Source: Prosthecobacter algae (GTDB lineage Bacteria; Verrucomicrobiota; Verrucomicrobiia; Verrucomicrobiales; Verrucomicrobiaceae). From it: a DNA stretch of 64,000 nt. The stretch spans positions 124,001-188,000 of the forward strand of contig NZ_BAABIA010000010.1 of assembly GCF_039542385.1 (NCBI RefSeq), in the 5' to 3' direction. Below the pieces are notes generated by a model. The model saw nothing but the letters and a program-made list of their open reading frames with translations. It did not search any database and was not told where the DNA came from. The position numbers and the translations under genes were made by a program. Numbering within the stretch: the stretch's first letter is position 1; every line of letters begins with the position of its first letter. Below, piece after piece: positions 52,600 to 59,810 of this stretch.

Positions 52600-53472
52600 T
52601 TACTCCAGGCCGGGAGGTTTTTCAGACACCTTGCGTCCGCCTGTGCCCTTGGTCGGTTCTGCGGGTTTGTTCGGGTCGAAATACTCACCGCCACGAATCT
52701 CCGTATCGCCTTTAGAATTCAGGGCCATCTGAGGGCGGTCGCCATTCTTTTCAAGGTAGTAGGAACGTTTTTTCAAGGAACCGTCCGGTGCCACAATGCA
52801 GTGGGCATAGATATGCGGCTGCGCCAGAAACAAGGCATGCAGCTTGTTCTCCCGGTCCAGGGTGATCTGGGGATCATGCGCCATGCTGATGGGGCCTAAC
52901 CGATAGGTCTGCATGCGCATGTTGGTCTTGTCATCAACCAGGCGGACGTAGAGCGAGGTGGTGTCCAGGTCCGTAAACAGGATGACAGCATAGCGGCGTG
53001 CCTGCCCGGCCCCTTTGTAGCCTTCAGGCACCCCAAAGGATTGCTCCCACATCGGTTTGTTGTCGGTGATATTGAAGCGCACACGGGTGCTCGCGTAAAA
53101 CTGCCCGGAAGGCACATGCGCCACACGGGCGGTCAGGCCATAGTTACCAATGTCGGTGGGGGAGTAGGCATCGGTGACAGTGACTTTTTTCTGAATGGTG
53201 CCGCCTGCCGGAATCTGCACAAGTTCCACGCCGGAGACCTCAATGGGGGCCAGCGGGCGGCCCGTGGTATCGGTCATTTCAAAGGAGAGCCACACGGCCC
53301 GGCCTGGACCGCCGAGAACGACATCCGCTCCAGATCGGTTGGTGATGGTCACCGAGGCGGGAATGGCCTCCAAGGCCAGATAATTGGTGCGTGGCAGCGT
53401 CAGGCCGACCTGAAACTGTGCCTGGGCGGCAAGCGCCAGGGTGAAGAAAATGAGGGGGGTGAGATAGCGCAT
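52600..53472 (-). CDS. Secreted protein of unknown function
   Basis: 290 residues from ATG 53472, which gives a Sec signal (MRYLTPLIFFTLALAAQAQF); an ORF to 53628 is possible upstream but unlikely. The mature part begins with an Ig-like or transthyretin-like beta domain (about 20-120: NYLALEAIPASVTITNRSGADV). The C-half has SLYVRLVDDKTNMRMQTYRLGP, DPQITLDRENKLHALFLAQP and a glycine/proline-rich tail. I do not recognise a family. It is convergent with the PSD1 gene and downstream of the receiver-pseudokinase-FGE gene. Confidence 0.6.
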   Translation of the reverse strand: MRYLTPLIFFTLALAAQAQFQVGLTLPRTNYLALEAIPASVTITNRSGADVVLGGPGRAVWLSFEMTDTTGRPLAPIEVSGVELVQIPAGGTIQKKVTVTDAYSPTDIGNYGLTARVAHVPSGQFYASTRVRFNITDNKPMWEQSFGVPEGYKGAGQARRYAVILFTDLDTTSLYVRLVDDKTNMRMQTYRLGPISMAHDPQITLDRENKLHALFLAQPHIYAHCIVAPDGSLKKRSYYLEKNGDRPQMALNSKGDTEIRGGEYFDPNKPAEPTKGTGGRKVSEKPPGLE

Positions 53473-53548
53473 GACTGATTGAAAGCGGAAAACGGGGGAA
53501 CAGAAAACTCTAAAATGCGCACAAAGCCTTCCTAGAGAGCCCGTCCCG

Positions 53549-55510
53549 TCACTTTTTCGGGGTTTGGGCCACGTCACTGGCGGTGCGGAAGCCGCGAGCC
53601 AGGGTGGATTCGGAGGCGGATTCGGCAAAAAAGCGGGTGGTGAGAAGGTCGTTGCTGCCTTTCAGGGCAAAGTGGCCGCCACGGACGACGGGCACACGCA
53701 GGTCGGGGTAGTCCGGGTGGGAAGGCCACAGCTCGCCGCTGCGCTCGCTAGCGGTCCACTCGGAGACGTTGCCTGCCATATCGCAGACGCCGTAGGGGCT
53801 GACATCGGTGGATTTGCGGTCGGCCGGTGCCCAGAGGTTGTAGCCATCTTTGCTGCCGCCCTTGCCGTTGCTGTCGTAGTCATCGCCCAGGTTGGCGGCG
53901 GCTTTATCGGCCTTGTTGCCCCAGGGGAAGAGCTGGCCTTTGTCGCCGCGCGCGGCTTTTTCCCATTCTTCTTCGGTGGGCAGGCGCTGGCCCTTCCACT
54001 TGGCATAGGCATATGCATCCCACCAGTCCACCTGGGTCACAGGGGTGTTCAGGCTCATCGGTTGGCCGTTGAAGGTGGCTCCGGCTTTGGCTGCGGCATA
54101 GGTTTCCATCCACTTCGCCGGGGTGTGGCTCGTTTTGGTCTTCGGCTGGTCGGGGTGGTCAAAAGCGGTCGAAGGGCTGTCTTCGAGGGCTTTGAGAAAC
54201 TCGCCATATTGGCCGATGGTGACTTCGTGCTTGCTGATGTTGTAGGCAGGCAGGTTGCGCGGCTCCTTTTTCTGATAAACAAAACTCCCGGCGGGGATGG
54301 TGATCATTTCCTCCTTCAGCAGGGGGGTGGTCGCCGGGGTAGCTGTGCCGACCAGGTTGCCCAGGCCAAAAACGGCAGCGAGGGCCGCTGCTGCCACCGC
54401 CCAGGCCCACCAAGGCGTGGGGCGCTTGCTGGCGGAGGCTCCTTCTTCAGCCTCAATCCGGCGCATGATGCTGCGTTCCCGCATGGCATCGCGCACATCG
54501 TCCAGAGCTTCCAAAAGACCGTTCCAGTCATGGCCGGTCTCTCCCAAAGTGGCGAGCAGGCCCCTGGCCTTGCCTTCGCTGGCCAGCGGTTGCACAAGGT
54601 CCAGCAGGGCGGCCACTTCTTCCACGGCCACCCGGGGGCGACTGCCTGCGGGGCGGAAGATGTTCACGATGCTGGCCTGGTTTTCCGCATCCAGGTAGAT
54701 GTCCCGCGCATTCAGGCGGCGATGATGGTTGCCGCGTTCGACGGCGTATTGCATGGCCTCGGCCACACCGAAGAGAAGCTCTGCGATTTTCCGCTCGGAC
54801 AGGTGTTCCCCGGCGGCCTCTATTTCCTCGAGGTTGCGCCCGCGCGGCAGCTCACGGGTGTAGAAAATGAGCCCATTGACCGAACCCGCCTCATAGAGAG
54901 GAGCGATGCGGGGGTGGGAAATGGAGGCCTTGAGGCGCTCGCGTTCCTTGAAGCCCTGGATCGCCTCCGGTTGGCTCAGCAAATCAGGGCGAAGAAGCAC
55001 GAGGGCGACCGGGCGCTGTACGGTGACCTGAATGGCGCGGTAGGTTTCAGATTCGGTCTCCTGGGTCAACCGATCCTGCACCTGGTAATTGCCCAGGATA
55101 GTGCCGGGAGCCAGGAAGGGTGGCAGTTCCACACAGCAGGGCGGTGGAGGCGCGGCGAGGGCGGCCTGGGCTTTGACCCGCAGCTTTTCGCCCGTGTAGG
55201 GCGCATCCAGCAGCACTGGCCAGCCGGCGATTTGGGACTCAAAGCCGGTCAGGTCATAACGGGTGGTGAACAGCACCTTGGCCAGGGGGAAGCGAGCGAG
55301 TGCGGCGTCCCGGAGGTTGAATCCAGTGTCGCCACTGGCGGAGGGGATGGCCTCCGTGATCAGCAGGTCCAGGGCGGCGGCACGGCCCAGCCAAGTGCGG
55401 GCCTCCGTGACACCGGCCACACTGTGGATGGTCCAGTCAGGTTGTTGTCGGAGGGCTTCAGTTCGGGGGCCGCGTGTATCGGCGTTGGCATCGAGAAAAA
55501 GGATCGTCAT
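53549..55510 (-). CDS. Receiver-like / pseudokinase / FGE-sulfatase fusion, membrane-anchored
   Basis: 653 residues. Part 1 (1-115) has a receiver fold, but the phospho-acceptor position is Glu53 (DLLITEAIP) and the final Lys is Ala (LLDAPY). Part 2 (about 138-345) aligns with a Hanks kinase (GNYQVQDRLTQETESETYRA), yet the glycine loop, the ATP-binding Lys (PVALVLL), the catalytic Asp (HHRRLNARD) and DFG (VNIFR) are all absent. One membrane helix (about 366-386) follows, then a formylglycine-generating-enzyme-like domain (about 400-645: MITIPAGSF, RLPTEEEWEKAARG, YGVCDMAGNVSEWT, VVRGGHF). This domain also serves as a binding module in other proteins. It is transcribed with the proline-rich gene upstream (21 bases). 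Confidence 0.8.
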   Translation of the reverse strand: MTILFLDANADTRGPRTEALRQQPDWTIHSVAGVTEARTWLGRAAALDLLITEAIPSASGDTGFNLRDAALARFPLAKVLFTTRYDLTGFESQIAGWPVLLDAPYTGEKLRVKAQAALAAPPPPCCVELPPFLAPGTILGNYQVQDRLTQETESETYRAIQVTVQRPVALVLLRPDLLSQPEAIQGFKERERLKASISHPRIAPLYEAGSVNGLIFYTRELPRGRNLEEIEAAGEHLSERKIAELLFGVAEAMQYAVERGNHHRRLNARDIYLDAENQASIVNIFRPAGSRPRVAVEEVAALLDLVQPLASEGKARGLLATLGETGHDWNGLLEALDDVRDAMRERSIMRRIEAEEGASASKRPTPWWAWAVAAAALAAVFGLGNLVGTATPATTPLLKEEMITIPAGSFVYQKKEPRNLPAYNISKHEVTIGQYGEFLKALEDSPSTAFDHPDQPKTKTSHTPAKWMETYAAAKAGATFNGQPMSLNTPVTQVDWWDAYAYAKWKGQRLPTEEEWEKAARGDKGQLFPWGNKADKAAANLGDDYDSNGKGGSKDGYNLWAPADRKSTDVSPYGVCDMAGNVSEWTASERSGELWPSHPDYPDLRVPVVRGGHFALKGSNDLLTTRFFAESASESTLARGFRTASDVAQTPKK

Positions 55511-55531
55511 CGTATCGGGGGGGCGGGGCCG

Positions 55532-56833
55532 TCAGTTCGTCAACGGCGGGAGCAGCGGGTTCACGCCGCCCGGAACGGACTGGGGCGCGCGTGAGCCGAA
55601 GTCCAGGAGGTCGCGCGGTTCGGCGGCCACGTCCTGGAGCTTGTGCTGGTAATACAGCCGGACGACGTAGCCGTGGTAAGAACGGCGGCCGTGGGCGGCG
55701 ATTTCTCCCGGTGTGAGTGCCGGCAGGAAATAGGTTACATCAAGGGGTTCTTCACCGATGCCGCTCCAGTCCACAGGCGCAGCGGCCCAGGCGGAGACGG
55801 GTTCATCGGCGATGGTCTGGGCGATTTTTTCGCCGTTCACTCGGTCAAAGAAATACACGTCAATGTCCACCTGGCTGGGGTCCACATTGGTGTTTCCCTG
55901 GCGGAGAATGGGGATGCGCAGCACCACCTTCTCACCATTGAGGGTGGCGGTGTCGCGCATGGTCTGGCAGGCACCCAGAGACAGCATTTTGCCGCCGTCC
56001 CCACCCGTCAGGGCAGAGAAAGCCGTGCCTGCCGAGCTGGCCGGGGCGGCTGCAGGGGCATTGAGCCTGCGTTTGGCCAGATCGCGAAAGCCGGCGGCGC
56101 GGGCTGGGTCCATGGATTCCAGTTGTCTCCAGAGATTGGCGGCCTTGTCGGTCAGTCCCATGGTTTCATAACATTGGGCCGTCTCCGCCATCACCTCTGG
56201 GCGGGCGGGATATTGAAGATCTGCGCGTCTCAGCACTTCCAGGGCTCCTTGCATGTCACCCAGCCCACGCACTTGTTTGGCCAACTCGATCATTTCTTCG
56301 AGGGACATGGTGGCGGCAGGGTCTGCCGGGGCTTTTTTCGCGGTGGGAGCTTGCCCTGGAGGAGGCAGATTGGCCAAAGCGCCACTCGGCGCAGGTGGGT
56401 TGGCCGAAGGAGGCGGTGCGGCGGGCGCTACTGCTACACCAGGAGCCGCGGTGGGCACCTGCGGTGCGGGCCGGGGGGCGGCTGGCACGGGGGGGCTGCC
56501 CGTAGGCGGGGCAAAGGAACCAATGGCCGGAGGGGCAAACTCAGTCGCAGTCGGGGTGGGCGACGATGCTGCCGGAGGGGCAGCCTGGGCGATCTGGCCC
56601 ACGGGAGGCGGGCTGAAGCTCACCGTGGGTTTCACTGGGGCGGCAGGCGCTTCTAAAGGATTCGCACGGGATGGGTGGGGCGCTTTGGCCACGGGTGCGG
56701 GCCGTCGGGAACTGTCCCAAACAACTTTGGAGACGAGCAAAACCTGCACCGCAGCAAGCAGGCAGAGAACACCAAGGGCCGTCGCACTGGCACGGCCCCG
56801 GTCAGCGTTGAGAATGGAAGGGGCTTGAGCCAT
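55532..56833 (-). CDS. Membrane-anchored proline-rich TPR-like protein, unknown
   Basis: 433 residues. An N-terminal anchor (about 18-38, ATALGVLCLLAAVQVLLVS) is followed by a 130-residue Pro/Ala-rich linker (about 45-175), then helical repeats (about 180-260: MIELAKQVRGLGDMQGALEVL, AQCYETMGLTDKAANLWRQL, TPR-like) and a C-terminal beta-rich domain (about 290-420: NGEKVVLRIPILRQGNTNVD). The layout resembles a periplasmic or extracytoplasmic scaffold. It is the first gene of a pair with the receiver-pseudokinase-FGE fusion, so the two products probably work together. It has no known family. Confidence 0.6.
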   Translation of the reverse strand: MAQAPSILNADRGRASATALGVLCLLAAVQVLLVSKVVWDSSRRPAPVAKAPHPSRANPLEAPAAPVKPTVSFSPPPVGQIAQAAPPAASSPTPTATEFAPPAIGSFAPPTGSPPVPAAPRPAPQVPTAAPGVAVAPAAPPPSANPPAPSGALANLPPPGQAPTAKKAPADPAATMSLEEMIELAKQVRGLGDMQGALEVLRRADLQYPARPEVMAETAQCYETMGLTDKAANLWRQLESMDPARAAGFRDLAKRRLNAPAAAPASSAGTAFSALTGGDGGKMLSLGACQTMRDTATLNGEKVVLRIPILRQGNTNVDPSQVDIDVYFFDRVNGEKIAQTIADEPVSAWAAAPVDWSGIGEEPLDVTYFLPALTPGEIAAHGRRSYHGYVVRLYYQHKLQDVAAEPRDLLDFGSRAPQSVPGGVNPLLPPLTN

Positions 56834-56878
56834 GCCGATTGCCGCAGGAAATTCGTATGGTAAGTTCCGCGCTCCGAA

Positions 56879-58147
56879 GTGTCAATGCTCCAGCCCCTTT
56901 CCGCCGATTCTCAGCCCGAAAAAGGAAGATCGTGGACACGAGTTGCCACTCCTTTGGGTTCGCCTGTCGAAATTGGCAGCCAACTGGCCCAGGCTCCGGG
57001 TTTTGTCTGGCTGGACAGTGCGGTCACGATTCCAGGCTCGGTTTCCCTGCTCACCGCGTGGCCGGAAACCTTGCTGCAAGGAAATATGGCCCAGGATTGG
57101 TCCCAGGTGGAAAAAGCCCTTCAGGATGGAACGGCTGCCGGGTGTGGGGGCGGGCTGTTCGGCTGGGTGGGGTATGATGGGCAGTTCGTTCTGGGCGTTT
57201 ATCCGCATGCGCTGCTGTATGACCACGCCCGGGATGAATGGTTCGAATCTGGCGATTTTTGCCAAAAATGGGCTTCCAAAGGCCCATTTCGGTCAGAAAT
57301 GGCCCCTAGCGATCTGCCGAAGCTGCCTTTTACCCCTCTCGTTTCCCGGTGCGATTTTCTGACCCAGGTCCGGCAAGCGCAGGAGTACATCAGTGCGGGG
57401 GACATTTATCAGGTAAATCTTTCCCAGCCCTGGCGGGCTGATTGGCCATCGGGGACGCCATTTTTCCCGTATTACGAGCGTCTGCGCCGCATTTCTCCCG
57501 CCCCTCATGCTGCCTGCCTCCATTTGGGGGGGACTACGCTGCTTTCGGCCTCGCCCGAGCTTTTTCTCAAGCTCTCCGGCCGCACCATCGCCACCCATCC
57601 GATCAAGGGCACCCGCCCACGGTTTCCGGCGGATCCCGAAAAAGATGCTGCTTCAGCTAGGGAACTCCTGGCCTGTGACAAAGAGCGGGCGGAGCTGCTG
57701 ATGATTACCGATCTGGAACGCAATGACCTGGGGCAGGTCTGCGAGTTTGGCAGCGTGAAGGTGCCGGATCTCTGGCGGGTGGAAAGTTTTGCGCAGGTTT
57801 ACCATCTTGTTTCCACCGTCACGGGCACCTTGCGTCCTGGCATCAGCCATGCGGCCGCTTTCCGGGCCTGTTTCCCCGGCGGTAGCATCACAGGCGCACC
57901 GAAAAAACGCGCTGCCGAGATCATTGCGGAACTGGAGCCGCATCCACGGGGCCCCTATACCGGGGCCGTGGGTTATTTTGGTTTTGAGGGTGAAAGCCAG
58001 TGGAACATCGTCATCCGCACGGCGGTGCAAACAGGCGACGAGATCCGCTTTCATGCCGGTTCAGGCATTGTGGCGGACAGCATCCCTGAGAAAGAGTGGG
58101 AGGAGACGCTGCACAAGGCATCGGGCATTCTGGCTGCGTGGAGTTGA
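56879..58147 (+). CDS. pabB: Aminodeoxychorismate synthase component I
   Basis: 422 residues, reading from GTG 56879 (next ATG at 56885). Folate pathway: together with a PabA-type glutaminase it converts chorismate to 4-amino-4-deoxychorismate. The N-part is the usual variable domain (AGCGGGLFGWVGYDGQFVLGV). The chorismate-utilising domain starts with AQEYISAGDIYQVNLSQPW and includes ATHPIKGTRPRF (PIKGT, the PabB Lys instead of the TrpE Ala), MITDLERNDLGQVCEFGSV, SITGAPKKRAAEIIAELEP and GPYTGAVGYFGFEG. It is divergent from the proline-rich membrane gene. Confidence 0.87.
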   Translation: MSMLQPLSADSQPEKGRSWTRVATPLGSPVEIGSQLAQAPGFVWLDSAVTIPGSVSLLTAWPETLLQGNMAQDWSQVEKALQDGTAAGCGGGLFGWVGYDGQFVLGVYPHALLYDHARDEWFESGDFCQKWASKGPFRSEMAPSDLPKLPFTPLVSRCDFLTQVRQAQEYISAGDIYQVNLSQPWRADWPSGTPFFPYYERLRRISPAPHAACLHLGGTTLLSASPELFLKLSGRTIATHPIKGTRPRFPADPEKDAASARELLACDKERAELLMITDLERNDLGQVCEFGSVKVPDLWRVESFAQVYHLVSTVTGTLRPGISHAAAFRACFPGGSITGAPKKRAAEIIAELEPHPRGPYTGAVGYFGFEGESQWNIVIRTAVQTGDEIRFHAGSGIVADSIPEKEWEETLHKASGILAAWS

Positions 58148-58383
58148 AGGTGGAGGGCTTTTCTGAGAGAGGACGCTCCATCGTGCAAAAATCCCCGGTC
58201 AGACCTTTTTCTTGGTGCAAAGGGCATGTCGGCCGAGATGTTTTAGCGAAGGGAATAATCTTATAAAGAGTTCATTATCAATAGAATAGGTTGATGTGAT
58301 CAGGCGGGGCACGGCTTTCGCTAGGTGAGGGGATAAGGCCGTCCACGTGACGGCAAGATCTCAAAATCAACCGTCCCACCCTT

Positions 58384-58701
58384 ATGAAACGCACTTTCCA
58401 AATCCTCTGCCTGGCCGTGGCAGCCCTCGGACTGTCCAGTTGCACCACTTACGTCGAAGAAAGGGGCTATGTGGCCACTCATCCAGGGCACGTTTATCGC
58501 AGCGGCCCACGCCACAATCACGGCCCCTACTACGGCAGCAGCCGCTATTCTCACAACCGTCCGGTTTCCTATCGCAGCAGCTCCCGCTACCGCCCGGGCT
58601 ACCGCGACTACGACCGCAATGTGCGGTATGACCGCTACGACAGCCGTCATCGCAGCACGCTGGACACCCGCGTGAGGGCCGATGTGGGCCTCTTCCGTTA
58701 A
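58384..58701 (+). CDS. Small basic lipoprotein
   Basis: 105 residues. Lipoprotein signal MKRTFQILCLAVAALGLSSC (lipobox LSSC, Cys20) and a mature chain dominated by Tyr, Arg, His and Ser (RYSHNRPVSYRSSSRYRPG), ending DTRVRADVGLFR. A sister gene 35 bases downstream ends with the related DTRVKANVGASVGL. It is probably an outer-membrane surface protein. The 236 bases before it are AT-rich near 58250-58300 and presumably hold the promoter. Function unknown. Confidence 0.7.
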   Translation: MKRTFQILCLAVAALGLSSCTTYVEERGYVATHPGHVYRSGPRHNHGPYYGSSRYSHNRPVSYRSSSRYRPGYRDYDRNVRYDRYDSRHRSTLDTRVRADVGLFR

Positions 58702-58736
58702 CGCTCGAAAACAACCTCAACTCCTGATCTCCCCTT

Positions 58737-58919
58737 ATGAAATCCATCGTTTATCTGACTCTCGCGGCCATACTGGCCCTCGTCGTTCCTAGCTGTAGCA
58801 CTCATGTGAATGCAGGCGGCGGTGCTAGCGTCAATCGCGGCAAGGCCAAACACTCGCATCATCACCAACGTTCCGACACCCGTGTGAAGGCCAACGTGGG
58901 TGCTTCTGTGGGCCTTTAA
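58737..58919 (+). CDS. Small lipoprotein paralogue
   Basis: 60 residues. Signal MKSIVYLTLAAILALVVPSC (lipobox VPSC, Cys20), a His/Gly/Ser-rich mature part (HSHHHQR) and the end DTRVKANVGASVGL, shared with the preceding gene's DTRVRADVG. It is in the same transcript as the preceding gene, followed 17 bases later by a strong terminator. Function unknown. Confidence 0.68.
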   Translation: MKSIVYLTLAAILALVVPSCSTHVNAGGGASVNRGKAKHSHHHQRSDTRVKANVGASVGL

Positions 58920-58936
58920 AACTCTTTAAATCCCCC

Positions 58937-58979
58937 CAGGGTGCAGGTGGATATTCTTCCATCTGCACCCTGTTTTTTT
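58937..58979 (+). terminator. Rho-independent terminator after lipoprotein pair
   Basis: Stem CAGGGTGCAG (58937-58946) with CTGCACCCTG (58963-58972), a further partial extension inside the loop (GTGGA / TCCAT), then seven T. It is bidirectional in position, serving the lipoprotein pair on the plus strand and lying near the 3' end of the AraC gene on the other. Confidence 0.85.
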
Positions 58980-58996
58980 GGAGAGGTCGGCGGAGG

Positions 58997-59740
58997 CTAC
59001 TTTTCCGCATGTTGCTGGCGAAATTGTCGCGGCGTCATGCCAGTGCGTTTGCGGAACTGCTGGGTAAAGGCGCTTTGGTCACAGAAACCGTGGTCGAGGG
59101 CGATGTCGGCAATGGAAGTGCCCGTTTGGGTCAAGGCTTCGGCAGCGGCCTGGATGCGCAGCCTGAGAATGAGCTCATGCGGCGTGGTGCCCAGGCACTC
59201 GCGCAGCTTGCGGTGCAGGTGCCGTTCGGACAAACCGGTGGCCTGGGCCAGATCGGCGGCGGTGAGGCTTTCGTGCAGGTGCGCCTGAATGTAGGCTACG
59301 GCAGCAGCCACTTCGCGCACGGCATGCTGGGCACCTTTTTCTTCGCAGCGCCGGCTCATGCCCATGATGCCAATGATGTCTCCCTCTTTGCCCTGAATGG
59401 GCAGCTTGGTGGTCATGAACCAGTTCAGTGCGCGTTGTTCATCCAGCCACAACTCCAGTCGGTTCACCACAGCCCTGCCTGTGCGGATGATTTCCTGGTC
59501 GTCCTTGCGAAAGGCCAGTGCCACATCGGGAGGGAAAAAGGCATCGTCCGTCGCTCCCACAATGTCCTTTTCTTGCTTCAGCCCTAGGCGCTCCAGCTTA
59601 GCTGCGTTGGCTGTGATCATCCGGCCTTGCGCATCTTTGACGAAAAAGAAAACGCCTGGCAGGTGGTCAAACATCGTCCTCAGGATCTGCGGATCGGACA
59701 TGCGGGCGAAGAACTCGGCTTGGAGGCGCGGACGGCTCAT
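58997..59740 (-). CDS. AraC-family transcription regulator with PAS sensor domain
   Basis: 247 residues. A PAS domain (about 13-130: LPGVFFFVKDAQGRMITANAAKLERLG, and FMTTKLPIQGKEGDIIGIMG) precedes a two-helix-turn-helix AraC/HTH_18 domain (about 145-245: LAQATGLSERHLHRKLREC, IADIALDHGFCDQSAFTQQFR, GMTPRQFR). The cytosolic sensor would detect a ligand or redox state. It is divergent from a secreted FAD oxidoreductase gene (71 bases between 59740 and 59811), a likely target. Confidence 0.88.
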   Translation of the reverse strand: MSRPRLQAEFFARMSDPQILRTMFDHLPGVFFFVKDAQGRMITANAAKLERLGLKQEKDIVGATDDAFFPPDVALAFRKDDQEIIRTGRAVVNRLELWLDEQRALNWFMTTKLPIQGKEGDIIGIMGMSRRCEEKGAQHAVREVAAAVAYIQAHLHESLTAADLAQATGLSERHLHRKLRECLGTTPHELILRLRIQAAAEALTQTGTSIADIALDHGFCDQSAFTQQFRKRTGMTPRQFRQQHAEK

Positions 59741-59810
59741 GGCAGGGATTTAACAAAAGATGGCGCTCACTCACAAGACGCCAGCCGTTTCCTTCGGCTA
59801 TTCTATCCCC

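Noticed and set aside
53564-55594. 676-residue ORF antisense to the receiver-pseudokinase-FGE gene
   Set aside because: Longer than the real gene, but with the Gly/His/Arg composition of a shadow and no domain pattern.
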